64,000 nucleotides of DNA from Pseudomonas fulva 12-X. GTDB taxonomy: Bacteria; Pseudomonadota; Gammaproteobacteria; Pseudomonadales; Pseudomonadaceae. The stretch is taken from contig NC_015556.1 of assembly GCF_000213805.1 (NCBI RefSeq), positions 868,001 to 932,000 on the forward strand, given 5' to 3'. Under the pieces are notes generated by a model, which was not told the DNA's origin, ran no database searches, and saw only the letters and a list, made by a program, of their open reading frames with translations. The position numbers and the translations under genes were made by a program. Below, one piece after another: positions 52,139 through 60,930 of this stretch. Every line of letters starts with the position of its first letter. Positions within the stretch are counted from its first letter, which is position 1.

Positions 52139-53329
52139 ATGCCGCTTCGCCTGTTACTGATTCTCGGCGCGCTCAGCGCCTTCGGCCCGCTGGCCATTGA
52201 TTTCTACCTGCCCAGCTTTCCCGCGCTGGCGCAGGCGTTCGCCACCGACACCGAACACGTGCAGCTGTCGCTGGCGTCCTATTTTGCCGGCCTGGCCATC
52301 GGTCAGCTGGTCTATGGCCCGCTGGCCGACCGCTTTGGCCGGCGCACGCCGCTGTTGGTCGGCGTGTCGCTGTTCACCCTGGCATCACTGGCCTGCGCCC
52401 TGGCACCGAGCCTGGAGTGGCTGATCGCCGCCCGTTTCGTCCAGGCCCTGGGCGGTTGTGCGGGTATGGTGATTTCCCGCGCGGTGGTGCGTGACCTTTG
52501 CGACCCAATCAGTTCCGCCAAGGTGTTCTCGCAACTGATGCTGGTGATGGGCCTGGCGCCGATTCTCGCGCCGGTGGCGGGCGGCCTGCTGCTGAATCTG
52601 TTCGGCTGGCCATCGATCTTCATCTGCCTGACATTGTTCAGCGCCGCCTGCCTGTTCGCCCTCGGCCGCTGGCTACCGGAAACCCTCAGCCCGAGCATTC
52701 AGCCGCCGCCGCTGAGCGGCGCGCTGCGCGAGTATCGGCGGCTATTCGGCGACCTGCCCTTTATCGGTCATGCACTGACCGGCGGCCTGGCGATTGCCGG
52801 TATGTTCGCCTATATCGCCGGCTCGCCCTTCGTGTTCATCCAGCTTTATGGCGTACCGGCCGAGCATTACGGCTGGCTGTTCGGCACCAACGCCGCAGGT
52901 TTCATTCTCGCCGCCCAGGTGAATGCCTGGCTGGTGGCGCGGCACGGGCCGGCCTACTGGGCGCGGCGGATCGTCTGGTTCTACCTGGCCTGCGGCGCCA
53001 CTTTGCTGGCGTTGGCGTGGATCGGGCCAAAGGCGCTGTGGCCATTGATGGTACCGCTTTTCGGCTGCATTGCCTCGCTGGGGATTCTGCTGCCCAACAC
53101 CTCTGCTTGCGCCATGGCCGGTCAGGGCCGCCATGCAGGCAGCGCTTCGGCGCTGATGGGTAGCCTGCAGTTCACCATCGCGGCGAGCGCGGCCTCGCTG
53201 GTCGGTGCGCTGCATGACGGCAGTGCTGTGCCAATGGCGCTGGTCATTTCCGGCTGCGGCGTGCTGGCCGTCAGCGCTTCGCTGTTCACCCGTTGGGCGG
53301 AGCGACGCGCCGGCCACCCGAACGCTTGA
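52139..53329 (+). CDS. Bcr/CflA-family drug exporter (MFS)
   Basis: This is a 396-residue MFS exporter with about twelve helices. The Bcr/CflA opening is GALSAFGPLAIDFYLPSFPALA, followed by GQLVYGPLADRFGRRTPLL and VQALGGCAGMVISRAVVRD, all diagnostic of this subfamily (bicyclomycin, sulfonamide, chloramphenicol exporters). The start is ATG 52139 (an upstream 52112 start is possible). It is divergent from the TetR gene. Confidence 0.92.
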   Translation: MPLRLLLILGALSAFGPLAIDFYLPSFPALAQAFATDTEHVQLSLASYFAGLAIGQLVYGPLADRFGRRTPLLVGVSLFTLASLACALAPSLEWLIAARFVQALGGCAGMVISRAVVRDLCDPISSAKVFSQLMLVMGLAPILAPVAGGLLLNLFGWPSIFICLTLFSAACLFALGRWLPETLSPSIQPPPLSGALREYRRLFGDLPFIGHALTGGLAIAGMFAYIAGSPFVFIQLYGVPAEHYGWLFGTNAAGFILAAQVNAWLVARHGPAYWARRIVWFYLACGATLLALAWIGPKALWPLMVPLFGCIASLGILLPNTSACAMAGQGRHAGSASALMGSLQFTIAASAASLVGALHDGSAVPMALVISGCGVLAVSASLFTRWAERRAGHPNA

Positions 53330-53424
53330 GATTCAGCCCGCCAGCGGACGCGGCGCGCCTGCTTGCGACGCCGCGCTGTGAGGCGACGGATTGCCGGCGA
53401 GAGGTGTCCGGGAAAACACCAGGC

Positions 53425-53540
53425 AAAAAAAGACCCGGCAAAGTGCCGGGTCAATAACCGTGATTAGCCTGATGAGGAGATAACCTGAAGAGTCCGACCT
53501 AAGGGCTCTTGAGCTTATCCGCCGATCTCGCGATCAGCTG
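53425..53540 (-). ncRNA. prrF: PrrF-type iron-responsive small RNA
   Basis: Read on the minus strand, the conserved PrrF core (TCTCCTCATCAGGCTAATCA) is present, preceded by CTTAGGTCGGACTCTTCAGG. A terminator follows: GACCCGGCA / TGCCGGGTC arms and seven T. The length of about 116 nt fits PrrF (110-116). TATTAT (-10) and TTGACT (-35) lie upstream with a Fur box between them. PrrF is made under iron starvation and, with Hfq, represses iron-using enzymes. Only one copy is seen here; P. aeruginosa has a tandem pair. The exact 5' end is estimated. Confidence 0.92.
53432..53452 (-). terminator. Rho-independent terminator of prrF
   Basis: Stem GACCCGGCA / TGCCGGGTC, loop of 3, followed on the minus strand by seven T (53431-53425). 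Confidence 0.9.
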
Positions 53541-53546
53541 ATGCAA

Positions 53547-53574
53547 ATAATAGCAATTCTCATTACATAGTCAA
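53547..53574 (-). promoter_or_regulatory. Fur box and promoter of prrF
   Basis: On the minus strand -35 TTGACT (53574-53569) and -10 TATTAT (53552-53547) with a 16-bp spacer. A Fur-like stretch TAATGAGAATTGCTATTAT (53565-53547) covers the spacer and -10, matching GATAATGATAATCATTATC at 12 of 19 positions in the best alignment. Iron-loaded Fur would thus block prrF. Confidence 0.82.
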
Positions 53575-53627
53575 TCGCTGATTGGAAATTATTTTCAGCG
53601 ATCATCGCCATAGGGTTTTCCGGCGTC

Positions 53628-53658
53628 CAAAACGACAGAACCCGGCGCATGGCCGGGC
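53628..53658 (-). terminator. Probable terminator of the cbpA-like gene
   Basis: Stem CCCGGC / GCCGGG (53641-53646, 53652-53657) with a short loop; minus-strand continuation TTCTGTCGTTTT is T-rich. It lies between cbpA and the prrF promoter and would insulate prrF. Confidence 0.55.
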
Positions 53659-53679
53659 TCTCGAGAAACGCATTGTTTG

Positions 53680-54471
53680 TCAGCTCGGTTGGCGCAGCCC
53701 GGTGATTTCCTTGTTCAGCAGATCAATGCGCCGAGCCATGCTTTCCACCAGACTGTGGGCGATGCGCGGGTTGCTTTCCATCAGGCTCAGGAACTGATCC
53801 TTGGGGATCACCATCACGGTGCAGGGCTGGCTGGCCAGCACGGTGGCGCTGCGCTTCTCGTGAGTGAATACGGCCATGGCGCCGAAGATCTCGTCCTTCT
53901 GTACATCGCCGACCTTAACGCCATCGACGAAGGCCTCGGCATGGCCATCGATGATGATGAACACATGGTCGGCTTCGTCGCCCTGGTTGATCAGTGCATC
54001 GCCCTTGGCGAAGTGCTTGAAGCCGGTGGATGGACGAATCTCGGGTTGCTTGATGCGCGCCAGGGCATCGGACAGCAGGGCGGTATGGCCGACCAGATAC
54101 TGGATGAACAGCTCCTGGCGCGGCTCGTCAGCGTAGATGTGCTTGAACACGTCGCTGCGCGAATAGGGGATCAGAGTCAGCGGCTCGTCGCTGGTATAGC
54201 GGCAAGTCGGCAGGTCGATGCCCTGGCGCAGCCCGACCAGGTCACCTTCCTGCAGGTAGAACAGTGGGCGTTCGTCGACCAGCGCATGCAGCAGGCCGTT
54301 GTCGATGATGAACAGTTGATTGCTGGGCAAGTCGGCCGCCAGGTTCTCGCTGCGCTCGATCTGCAGCGGCTCGCCGCAGGGGCTGAGCCCGTCGAGGAGT
54401 TTTGCGGGGATGCTTTGCAAGCGGCTGATCAGTTGGTCGGCGTAGGCCGGTTGTTCCCCGAGTAGATACAT
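53680..54471 (-). CDS. cbpA: Cyclic-nucleotide-binding protein, CbpA-like
   Basis: This is a 263-residue cytoplasmic protein with two cyclic-nucleotide-binding-like domains. The first (about residues 35-125) is poorly matched; the second (about 145-245) has the phosphate-binding pattern DEIFGAMAVFTHEKRSATVLA. There is no HTH, so it is not a Crp-type DNA-binding regulator. It corresponds by position (next to prrF and upstream of the TfoX, pentapeptide and mrcB run) to P. aeruginosa CbpA (PA4704), a Vfr-controlled cAMP-binding protein. Function here is inferred from that. Confidence 0.8.
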   Translation of the reverse strand: MYLLGEQPAYADQLISRLQSIPAKLLDGLSPCGEPLQIERSENLAADLPSNQLFIIDNGLLHALVDERPLFYLQEGDLVGLRQGIDLPTCRYTSDEPLTLIPYSRSDVFKHIYADEPRQELFIQYLVGHTALLSDALARIKQPEIRPSTGFKHFAKGDALINQGDEADHVFIIIDGHAEAFVDGVKVGDVQKDEIFGAMAVFTHEKRSATVLASQPCTVMVIPKDQFLSLMESNPRIAHSLVESMARRIDLLNKEITGLRQPS

Positions 54472-54616
54472 GGTGGTTCCTTGGGCGGCTCATGCTGGGT
54501 ACGCACGAAAATCCCTGAAACGATAATACTCGCCGCGCTCCAGGTAAATCGGTCTCGCTGGGGCTTGTGAACCAGCGCCTGTTCCAGGGTTTGCCGTGCC
54601 TGTGAAATCGGCTGAT

Positions 54617-54883
54617 TCAGTCATCGTTGGCGGGAGCTTCCAACTGTAGATTCAGACTTTCCTTGCGGGTGACCGGCAGCTCGCTCCAGTGAATGTCCAG
54701 CAGCGCGCCTTCGATGGAATACAGCAGCACCTTGGAAGCTCGAAAGCCGCGGGCGCGAACCGCCCGATAGGCCTCGACCGCACCGTGGCGGCGCAGATCG
54801 CTGGCATTGTGGATGCCCACGGCGTGCAGCCACTGCGAGGAAGTCTTGCCGAGGTTCTTGAGCGTCTGCAATTCGTCGTTCAC
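54617..54883 (-). CDS. TfoX/Sxy C-terminal-domain protein
   Basis: This is an 88-residue helical protein matching the TfoX C-terminal domain: LQTLKNLGKTSSQWLHAVGI and the RRHGAVEAYRAVRA helix-hairpin pattern. A GTG start at 54883 has GAGGAG about 6 bases upstream; earlier starts run into the spacer. It is a stand-alone domain without the N-terminal TfoX half, so a competence role is not implied. Confidence 0.82.
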   Translation of the reverse strand: MNDELQTLKNLGKTSSQWLHAVGIHNASDLRRHGAVEAYRAVRARGFRASKVLLYSIEGALLDIHWSELPVTRKESLNLQLEAPANDD

Positions 54884-54970
54884 ACCGTCTCCTCGGCGGC
54901 CTGTCGCTGGCCGCCCCGCATAAGTGTAGTGCTGCCTGATCATACTGCCCCAGCAGGGAGTTACAGGCTG

Positions 54971-55327
54971 CTACTGATGGTTGGGGTGGGTGCGGTAGCG
55001 CAGCCGGGTGCCGAAATTCATAGACATGAGGATTTCGTCCGCACTGAGTTCGACCGGGAAGTAGGCGCCGGATATCTGTGCATGGGCGATGCTGGCGCCT
55101 TCGAGCTGCGCGCTGCGGAAGTCCACGCCGCGCAGGTCGGCGCCGCGAAAGTAGGCGTCGGTGAAGTCGATGCCCGTAGCGTCGAGGGTGCGCAGATCAA
55201 GGCCCCGGAAGTCGCCGCCGCTCAGGTCGATGGGCTCGCCCTGGGGGCGTTGCTGGTTGAAGGCGGCGACGTCGTCGTTGTGCAGCAGGCGGTAGAGCGG
55301 GGTGTCCAGCTGGCGCGGTTGGCTCAT
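54971..55327 (-). CDS. Pentapeptide-repeat protein
   Basis: This is a 118-residue protein. The middle (about residues 35-90) is a short run of pentapeptide repeats with central Leu/Phe (DFRGLDLRTLDATGIDFTDA, then ADLRGVDFRSAQLEGASI), forming a small right-handed quadrilateral helix. The function is unknown; longer members can mimic DNA, but this one is too short to infer it. It is next to the P-loop kinase gene on the same strand (67 bp). Confidence 0.87.
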   Translation of the reverse strand: MSQPRQLDTPLYRLLHNDDVAAFNQQRPQGEPIDLSGGDFRGLDLRTLDATGIDFTDAYFRGADLRGVDFRSAQLEGASIAHAQISGAYFPVELSADEILMSMNFGTRLRYRTHPNHQ

Positions 55328-55394
55328 GGTGGCAGTCGTCCGGGGGAGGCTTACTGCCAGTATAGAAGAGCTTTGCCGCGCCGCTGGCCGGCCG

Positions 55395-56948
55395 TCAGAG
55401 GCTCGGGAAGCGCTGGCGCACCGCGCTGACCAGTTCGGCCAGGCTGGCGGCATCCGGGGTGTCGACGCGCTTGCAGTAGGGCAGTTCGGCCTCTTCCAGC
55501 GGATCCTGGCCGGCGCGTTGCGCCTCGATCACCGCCAGGGTGGCGTCCGACGGATCGCTGCCTTCCTCCTGGCGCTGCTGCAGCCAGCTGGCGAGCACGG
55601 CATCCGGCGCTTGGCAGTCGACGATCAGGAAGGGCACGCCGGTTTCGTCGGCGATGCGCTGAGCGGCCTGGCGCTGCGGGCGTTTGAGGAAGGTGGCGTC
55701 GAGCACCACCGGATAACCGGCGTGCAGGGCCAGATCGGCCAAGTCGTTAAGGCGTTGATACACCGCCTCGCTGGCGTCCTGGCTATAAATGCCGCCATTG
55801 AGCTCGGTTCCGGTTTGCTGGCCCAGCATGCGCTTGCGCTCGACGTCGGAGCGGATGCGAATCGCGCCCAGAGCCTCGACCAGACGCAGTGCGACCTGGC
55901 TCTTGCCGACCGCCGACACGCCGCGGGTGATCGCCAGCAGGCGCGAGGGGATGGCGCTGTAGCTTTCGGCGAGGCTGGCGTAGGCGCGGTATTGGCGCAG
56001 GATCACCGCGCGCTGCACGGCGTCCTGCTCCTGGCCGAGGCGGAACAGCGCGACCTTGGCGCGCACCAGGGCGCGGTGGGTCTTGTAGAGGTTGAATACC
56101 TTGAGCGAGCCGTAGTCGCCGGTGTGCTCCAGCCAGCCGTTGAGCAGGCGGCGGGCCAGGCATTTGAGGCCCCGGTCTTCCAGGTCCATGACCAGGAAAG
56201 CGGTGTCCAGGGCGATGTCGGTGAAGCGGAAGGGCTCGTTGAACTCGATGCAGTCGAACAGCGTGGCTCGCCCGTCCAGCAGGGTGGCGTTGCCCAGGTG
56301 GATGTCGCCGTGGCACTCACGGATGAAGCCGTCACGCGCCCGCGCTTCCAGTTCGGGCCACAGGCGCTCCAGGCTGCTCTCGGTCCAGGCTTCCAGGGCA
56401 TCGAGCTGCTGCAGGTCAGCCTTGTCGCTGAGCATCGGGCGGATCTGCTCGAAGTTCTGGCGCAGTGGGGCGACGATGGCGGTGGCGTTGCACAGCTCAT
56501 GATCGGCCGCGACTACCGGAGTGTCGCGGTGGAAGTCGGCGATCTGTTTGGCCAGCGCGTCGATGTGCGACTCATTGAGCTCGCCGCGTGCCTGCACCTG
56601 GGCCAGCAGTTGCTCCTGGGGGAACTGGCGCATCTTCAGGGCGTATTCGAACACCGCGCTGTCACCACCGATCTGCGGCGCTTCGGCGCTACCGCTGATC
56701 GGCAAAACTTCCAGGTACAGATCCTGGGTCAGGCGCTGATTGAGGCGCAGCTCCTCCTCGCAGAAGTGCTTGCGTGCCTCGAGCGAGGTGAAGTCGAGAA
56801 AGCCGAAGTTGACCGGCTTCTTGATCTTGTAGGCGAAGGGACCGGTCAGCACGACCCAGGAAATATGGGTTTCGATGACACTGAAACCGCTCACCGGATG
56901 CGGATAAAGGGCCGGGTTCTGCAAGGCGGTAATCAGGGCTTGGCTCAC
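55395..56948 (-). CDS. Phosphotransferase-like and P-loop kinase fusion protein
   Basis: This is a 517-residue two-domain protein. The N-terminal part (about residues 1-330) resembles aminoglycoside/choline phosphotransferases, with the catalytic loop CHGDIHLGN and metal motif LFDCIEFNEPFRFTD. The C-terminal part (about 335-517) is a P-loop kinase with Walker A GVSAVGKS and VVLDATFLKRPQR. It corresponds in position to PA4701. The substrate is unknown. Transcription runs away from mrcB; the starts are 117 bp apart. Confidence 0.87.
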   Translation of the reverse strand: MSQALITALQNPALYPHPVSGFSVIETHISWVVLTGPFAYKIKKPVNFGFLDFTSLEARKHFCEEELRLNQRLTQDLYLEVLPISGSAEAPQIGGDSAVFEYALKMRQFPQEQLLAQVQARGELNESHIDALAKQIADFHRDTPVVAADHELCNATAIVAPLRQNFEQIRPMLSDKADLQQLDALEAWTESSLERLWPELEARARDGFIRECHGDIHLGNATLLDGRATLFDCIEFNEPFRFTDIALDTAFLVMDLEDRGLKCLARRLLNGWLEHTGDYGSLKVFNLYKTHRALVRAKVALFRLGQEQDAVQRAVILRQYRAYASLAESYSAIPSRLLAITRGVSAVGKSQVALRLVEALGAIRIRSDVERKRMLGQQTGTELNGGIYSQDASEAVYQRLNDLADLALHAGYPVVLDATFLKRPQRQAAQRIADETGVPFLIVDCQAPDAVLASWLQQRQEEGSDPSDATLAVIEAQRAGQDPLEEAELPYCKRVDTPDAASLAELVSAVRQRFPSL

Positions 56949-57065
56949 GGGCGATCCTTGGCTTCATAAAGTGGGAACAGGCGCGCATTATGGGCCCTGG
57001 CTTGCGTGCTGCAAACCGCTGGCGGTCGCTGCCGGCGCTTGCCAAAGTGCGTATAATGCCGCGCC

Positions 57066-59384
57066 ATGACTCGTACCCGATCTTCCCGCTCCCGTTCCAA
57101 ACGCCGCCCCCGTGGCATGCGCCCCTTGTTGGGCTGGGCTGTAAAGCTCGGCCTGGTCGGCCTGGTGCTGTTCGCTGGTTTTGCGGTTTACCTCGATGCC
57201 ATCGTCCAGGAGAAATTCTCCGGCAAGCGCTGGACCGTTCCCGCCAAGGTCTACGCCCGGCCGCTGGAGCTGTTCGTCGGCCAGAAGCTGGCCAAGGATG
57301 ACCTGCTCAAGGAAGTCGACGCCCTCGGCTATCGCCGTGAAAGCGCCGTAGATGGCCCTGGCGCCGTGGCCGTTTCCGGCAATAACGTGTCGCTTTATTC
57401 GCGCGGCTTCCAGTTCTACGAGAGCGCCGAGCCGGCCCAGCAGGTCAATGTGCGCTTCTCCGGTGACTATGTCGCCTCGCTGACCAAGTCCGACGGCAAG
57501 GACCTGGCCGTGGCACGCCTGGAGCCGATGCTGATCGGCGGGCTGTACCCGGCACATCAGGAAGACCGCGTGCTGATCAAGCTCGATCAGGTGCCGGCCT
57601 ACTTGGTGGAAACCCTAGTGGCGGTCGAGGACCGCGACTTCTTCGAACACTTCGGCGTATCGCCCAAAGGAATCGCCCGGGCCATCTGGATCAACGCCTC
57701 GGCCGGTCAACTGCGACAGGGCGGCAGCACCCTGACTCAGCAGTTGGTGAAGAACTTCTACCTGACCAACGAGCGCAGCCTGACCCGCAAGATCACAGAA
57801 GCGATGATGGCGGTGCTGCTGGAACTGCACTACGACAAGCGCGAAATCCTCGAGGCCTACCTCAATGAGGTGTTCCTCGGTCAGGATGGCCAGCGCGCCG
57901 TGCATGGTTTCGGTCTGGCCAGCCAGTACTTCTTCAGCCAGCCGCTGTCCGAGCTCAAGCTCGATCAGGTGGCGCTGCTGGTCGGCATGGTCAAGGGGCC
58001 GACCTACTACAACCCGCGCCGCAATCCGGAGCGGGCGCTGAATCGCCGCAACATGATTCTCGACCTGCTGGCCGAGCAGGGCGTGGTGTCGCCCGAAGAG
58101 GCGGCCGCCGCCAAGGCGCGTCCGCTGGGCGTGACCCAGCGCGGCAGCATGGCCAATGGCTCGTTCCCGGCGTTTCTGGATCTGGTCAAACGTCAGCTGC
58201 GCCAGGACTACCGCGACGAAGACTTGACCGAGGAAGGTCTGCGCATCTTCACCAGCTTCGACCCGATTCTGCAGATCAAGGCCGAAGAGGCCCTGGCCGA
58301 TACCTTCAAGCGTCAGGCCGGCCGCAAGGGGGCCGACGAAGTGGAAGCCGGCATGGTGGTGACCAATCCGGAAACCGGCGAGATCCAGGCGCTGATCGGC
58401 AGCCGTCAGGCACGCTTCGCCGGCTTCAACCGCGCGCTGGACGCCGTGCGCCCGATTGGTTCGCTGATCAAACCGGCTATCTACCTGACGGCCCTGGAGC
58501 GTCCGAGTCAGTACACCTTGACCACTCGCGTGCAGGACGAACCCTTCTCGGTGAAGGGGCAGGACGGCCAGGTGTGGAAGCCGCAGAACTACGACCGCAA
58601 GGCCCACGGCAGCATTTACCTGTATCAGGGGCTGGCGCATTCCTACAACCTGTCCACCGCCAAACTCGGCCTGGAACTGGGCGTGCCGAATGTGCTCAAA
58701 ACCCTCGAGCGCCTGGGTGTGTCGCGCCAATGGCCGGCTTATCCGTCGATGTTGCTGGGCGCTGGTGCGCTGACGCCGATGGAAGTCACCGGTATGTACC
58801 AGACCATCGCCAGTGGCGGCTTCAACACACCGCTGCGCGGTATCCGCAGCGTGCTGACCGCCGAGGGCGAACCGCTCAAGCGTTATCCGTATCAGATTCA
58901 ACAGCGTTTCGACGCTGGCGCCATCTACCTGCTGCAGAACGCCATGCAGCGCACCATGCGCGAAGGCACCGGCCGCTCGGTCTACAGCCAGCTGCCGAGT
59001 TCGCTGACCCTGGCAGGCAAGACCGGCACCAGTAACGACTCGCGTGACAGCTGGTTCGCCGGCTTCAGCCAGGACCTGCTGGCCGTGGTGTGGATGGGCC
59101 GTGATGACAACGGTCCGACGCCGTTCACCGGCGCGACCGGTGCGCTGCAGGCCTGGACCGGCTTCATGCGTCGCGCCGATCCGCTGCCGCTGGACATGCC
59201 GTTGCCGGACAACGTGGTGATGGCCTGGGTGGATGCGGCGACGGGGCAGGGCTCGGCGCAGAATTGTCCGGGTGCCGTACAGATGCCGTATATTCGCGGC
59301 AGCGAGCCGGCACCGGGCACAGGTTGTGGTATTCAGGCGCCCGTCGACTCGGTGATGGACTGGGTGAAAGGCTGGTTGGAATAA
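57066..59384 (+). CDS. mrcB: Penicillin-binding protein 1B
   Basis: This is a 772-residue bifunctional cell-wall synthase. A basic cytosolic tail and TM helix (about residues 22-46) are followed by a UB2H-like domain. The glycosyltransferase (GT51) has EDRDFFEHFGVS (catalytic Glu) and GGSTLTQQLVKN. The transpeptidase has SLIK (nucleophile Ser in GSLIKPAIYL), SYN (HSYNLS) and KTGTS. It polymerises and cross-links peptidoglycan in the periplasm. The start is ATG 57066. It is followed 13 bp downstream by a TPR lipoprotein gene. Confidence 0.96.
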   Translation: MTRTRSSRSRSKRRPRGMRPLLGWAVKLGLVGLVLFAGFAVYLDAIVQEKFSGKRWTVPAKVYARPLELFVGQKLAKDDLLKEVDALGYRRESAVDGPGAVAVSGNNVSLYSRGFQFYESAEPAQQVNVRFSGDYVASLTKSDGKDLAVARLEPMLIGGLYPAHQEDRVLIKLDQVPAYLVETLVAVEDRDFFEHFGVSPKGIARAIWINASAGQLRQGGSTLTQQLVKNFYLTNERSLTRKITEAMMAVLLELHYDKREILEAYLNEVFLGQDGQRAVHGFGLASQYFFSQPLSELKLDQVALLVGMVKGPTYYNPRRNPERALNRRNMILDLLAEQGVVSPEEAAAAKARPLGVTQRGSMANGSFPAFLDLVKRQLRQDYRDEDLTEEGLRIFTSFDPILQIKAEEALADTFKRQAGRKGADEVEAGMVVTNPETGEIQALIGSRQARFAGFNRALDAVRPIGSLIKPAIYLTALERPSQYTLTTRVQDEPFSVKGQDGQVWKPQNYDRKAHGSIYLYQGLAHSYNLSTAKLGLELGVPNVLKTLERLGVSRQWPAYPSMLLGAGALTPMEVTGMYQTIASGGFNTPLRGIRSVLTAEGEPLKRYPYQIQQRFDAGAIYLLQNAMQRTMREGTGRSVYSQLPSSLTLAGKTGTSNDSRDSWFAGFSQDLLAVVWMGRDDNGPTPFTGATGALQAWTGFMRRADPLPLDMPLPDNVVMAWVDAATGQGSAQNCPGAVQMPYIRGSEPAPGTGCGIQAPVDSVMDWVKGWLE

Positions 59385-59397
59385 GAGAGGTTTTGCC

Positions 59398-60144
59398 GTG
59401 AGCAAGTGGTTGATTCCCGTTTTGACCGCCTCGGTGGTTCTGGGTGGCTGTGCCAGCGTTCCGCGTGGTTCCATCCCGGTTGTGGATTCCGGTAGTTCGG
59501 CTTACGAGCAGGACGACCGCCCAGGCGGCGGTTACAACAACGCGCCGCAGCAACAGCAGCAGGCGCAGTCCATGCCCGAGGATTCGGGCGTGGTGGTGAT
59601 GGTGCCGGGCGGCGGTGCGTCTTCGTCGGCGCCGATCGACACCTACTCGGCACCGGCCGGCGCGCCGGCCAACAGCGGCGGCCTGACCTTCGACGAGCCG
59701 CCGCTGAGCAGCGAGCCGCTGGGTTCGCCCAATTACGGTAACTCCGCACCATCCCAGCCCTCGACGCCGAGCGGCATCCCCAGCGGTAACGCTGGTGGCG
59801 GTCTGGCCGCCGATGAGCAGCTCGATGGTCCGGTGCTTGCGCTGCTGACCAGTGCCCAGCAGCAACAGACCGGTGGTGATCTCAATGGCGCCGCGTCCAG
59901 TCTGGAGCGCGCCCAGCGCATCGCTCCACGTGAGCCGCAGGTTCTGTATCGTCTGGCTGAAGTGCGTCTGGCCCAGGGCGATGCGGCCCAGGCCGAGCAG
60001 TTCGCCCGCCGTGGCCTGAGCTACGCCAATGGCCGCCCGGCGCTGCAGGCGAGCCTGTGGGAGCTGATCGCCAAGTCCCGTGAGCAGCAGGGCGACGCCG
60101 CCGGTGCTTCCCAGGCCCGTGAGCGGGCTCGGGTCAACCTGTGA
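59398..60144 (+). CDS. TPR-containing lipoprotein
   Basis: This is a 248-residue lipoprotein. Lipobox LGGC (Cys 18 region) leads to a long Pro/Ser/Gly-rich linker (about residues 25-130) and one or two tetratricopeptide repeats at the C-terminus (QRIAPREPQVLYRLAEVRLA, QAEQFARRGLSYA). By position beside mrcB it resembles PA4699. It may help PBP1B activity like other outer-membrane lipoprotein regulators, but this is speculation. Start GTG 59398; its end overlaps the next gene (GTGA). Confidence 0.83.
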   Translation: MSKWLIPVLTASVVLGGCASVPRGSIPVVDSGSSAYEQDDRPGGGYNNAPQQQQQAQSMPEDSGVVVMVPGGGASSSAPIDTYSAPAGAPANSGGLTFDEPPLSSEPLGSPNYGNSAPSQPSTPSGIPSGNAGGGLAADEQLDGPVLALLTSAQQQQTGGDLNGAASSLERAQRIAPREPQVLYRLAEVRLAQGDAAQAEQFARRGLSYANGRPALQASLWELIAKSREQQGDAAGASQARERARVNL

Positions 60145-60473
60145 GTGCTGCGTCGGCTGCCCTGATCGCCGATCAGCTGTTGCTGATCGAGCGGGCGCTG
60201 CGGGTTCAGGGTTTGTGGGAAGCTTGCGCGCCGAGCGTGGAGGCGCTGTCCAGCGAGCAGCCGTTCTGTGTGGATACCCTGGATTTTTCCCAGTGGCTGC
60301 AGTGGATTTTCCTGCCGCGCATGAAGGCCATCATCGAGGCGGGCGCCGAGCTGCCGGCGGTATCCGGCATCCTGCCCATGGCCGAGCAGGTCTATGGCGC
60401 TGACAGTCATGAAGCCGCTGGGCTGCTCAAGGCGCTGGGTGATTTCGACCGGCTGATCACCGCGGGCCGCTAG
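60141..60473 (+). CDS. YqcC-family protein
   Basis: This is a 110-residue helical protein of the YqcC (DUF446) family: LLIERALRVQGLWEACAPS, SEQPFCVDTLDFSQWLQWIFLPRM and the AELPAVSGILPMAEQVY run. Its function is unknown. The GTG at 60141 overlaps the TGA of the lipoprotein gene. A hairpin follows. Confidence 0.88.
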   Translation: MSAASAALIADQLLLIERALRVQGLWEACAPSVEALSSEQPFCVDTLDFSQWLQWIFLPRMKAIIEAGAELPAVSGILPMAEQVYGADSHEAAGLLKALGDFDRLITAGR

Positions 60474-60481
60474 AGCCCGCG
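60461..60481. terminator. Hairpin between convergent yqcC-like and DUF4124 genes
   Basis: CGCGGGC / GCCCGCG arms (7 bp) with a 7-base loop cover both stop regions. No clear T run on either side, so terminator status is uncertain. Confidence 0.4.
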
Positions 60482-60489
60482 TCCGCTGC

Positions 60490-60930
60490 TTACTGGCAGT
60501 TTTCCTTGATCGCCTGCTTGGCGTCGGCGATGCGCTTCTGGCGCTCGTCTTCGCCCAGGCGGCGCATCTCTCCACCTTCTTCCACACGAACTCGCGGGTT
60601 GTTCTCCAGCTGCGCCAGGTTGTTGCGCTGGGTCTCGCAGTACTTCTTGCGCTGGGCCTCCTGGGCCGCCACTTCCTGCTTGACCTTGGCATCGGCTGCG
60701 GCCTGCTCGGGGTCGGCGATGGCGTCGAAGGTCGGCGCCGGTTTCGCTTCTGGCGTGGTGGAGGCAGGCGGTGCTGCCGACGGATTGACCGTGGTGGATT
60801 GCTGGCCCTGGGGCGGTTGCTCGCCAAAGTGGGTGACGCCCTGGGCGTCGACCCATTTGTAGATCGGTGCTGCCATGGCACTCGCACTCAGGGCGAGCAG
60901 CAGACTGCTGGTGAGAATCATGCGGCGCAT
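60490..60930 (-). CDS. DUF4124-domain exported protein
   Basis: This is a 146-residue protein with a signal peptide (to about residue 20, SASAMA), then the DUF4124 motif PIYKWVDAQGVTHFGEQPP, a Pro/Ala-rich linker, and a basic coiled-coil tail (about 85-146). It is probably periplasmic; the function is unknown. It corresponds in position to PA4697 and is divergent from ilvI. Confidence 0.87.
   Translation of the reverse strand: MRRMILTSSLLLALSASAMAAPIYKWVDAQGVTHFGEQPPQGQQSTTVNPSAAPPASTTPEAKPAPTFDAIADPEQAAADAKVKQEVAAQEAQRKKYCETQRNNLAQLENNPRVRVEEGGEMRRLGEDERQKRIADAKQAIKENCQ

Noticed and set aside
53425..53680. A second prrF copy or PrrH
   Set aside because: Only one core and one terminator of the PrrF type are present; the other hairpin (53641-53657) follows cbpA.
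57615..59474. A 619-codon open frame antisense to mrcB
   Set aside because: It lies wholly opposite a clear PBP1B gene; composition (His, Gln, Arg rich) is that of the antisense of a high-GC gene.
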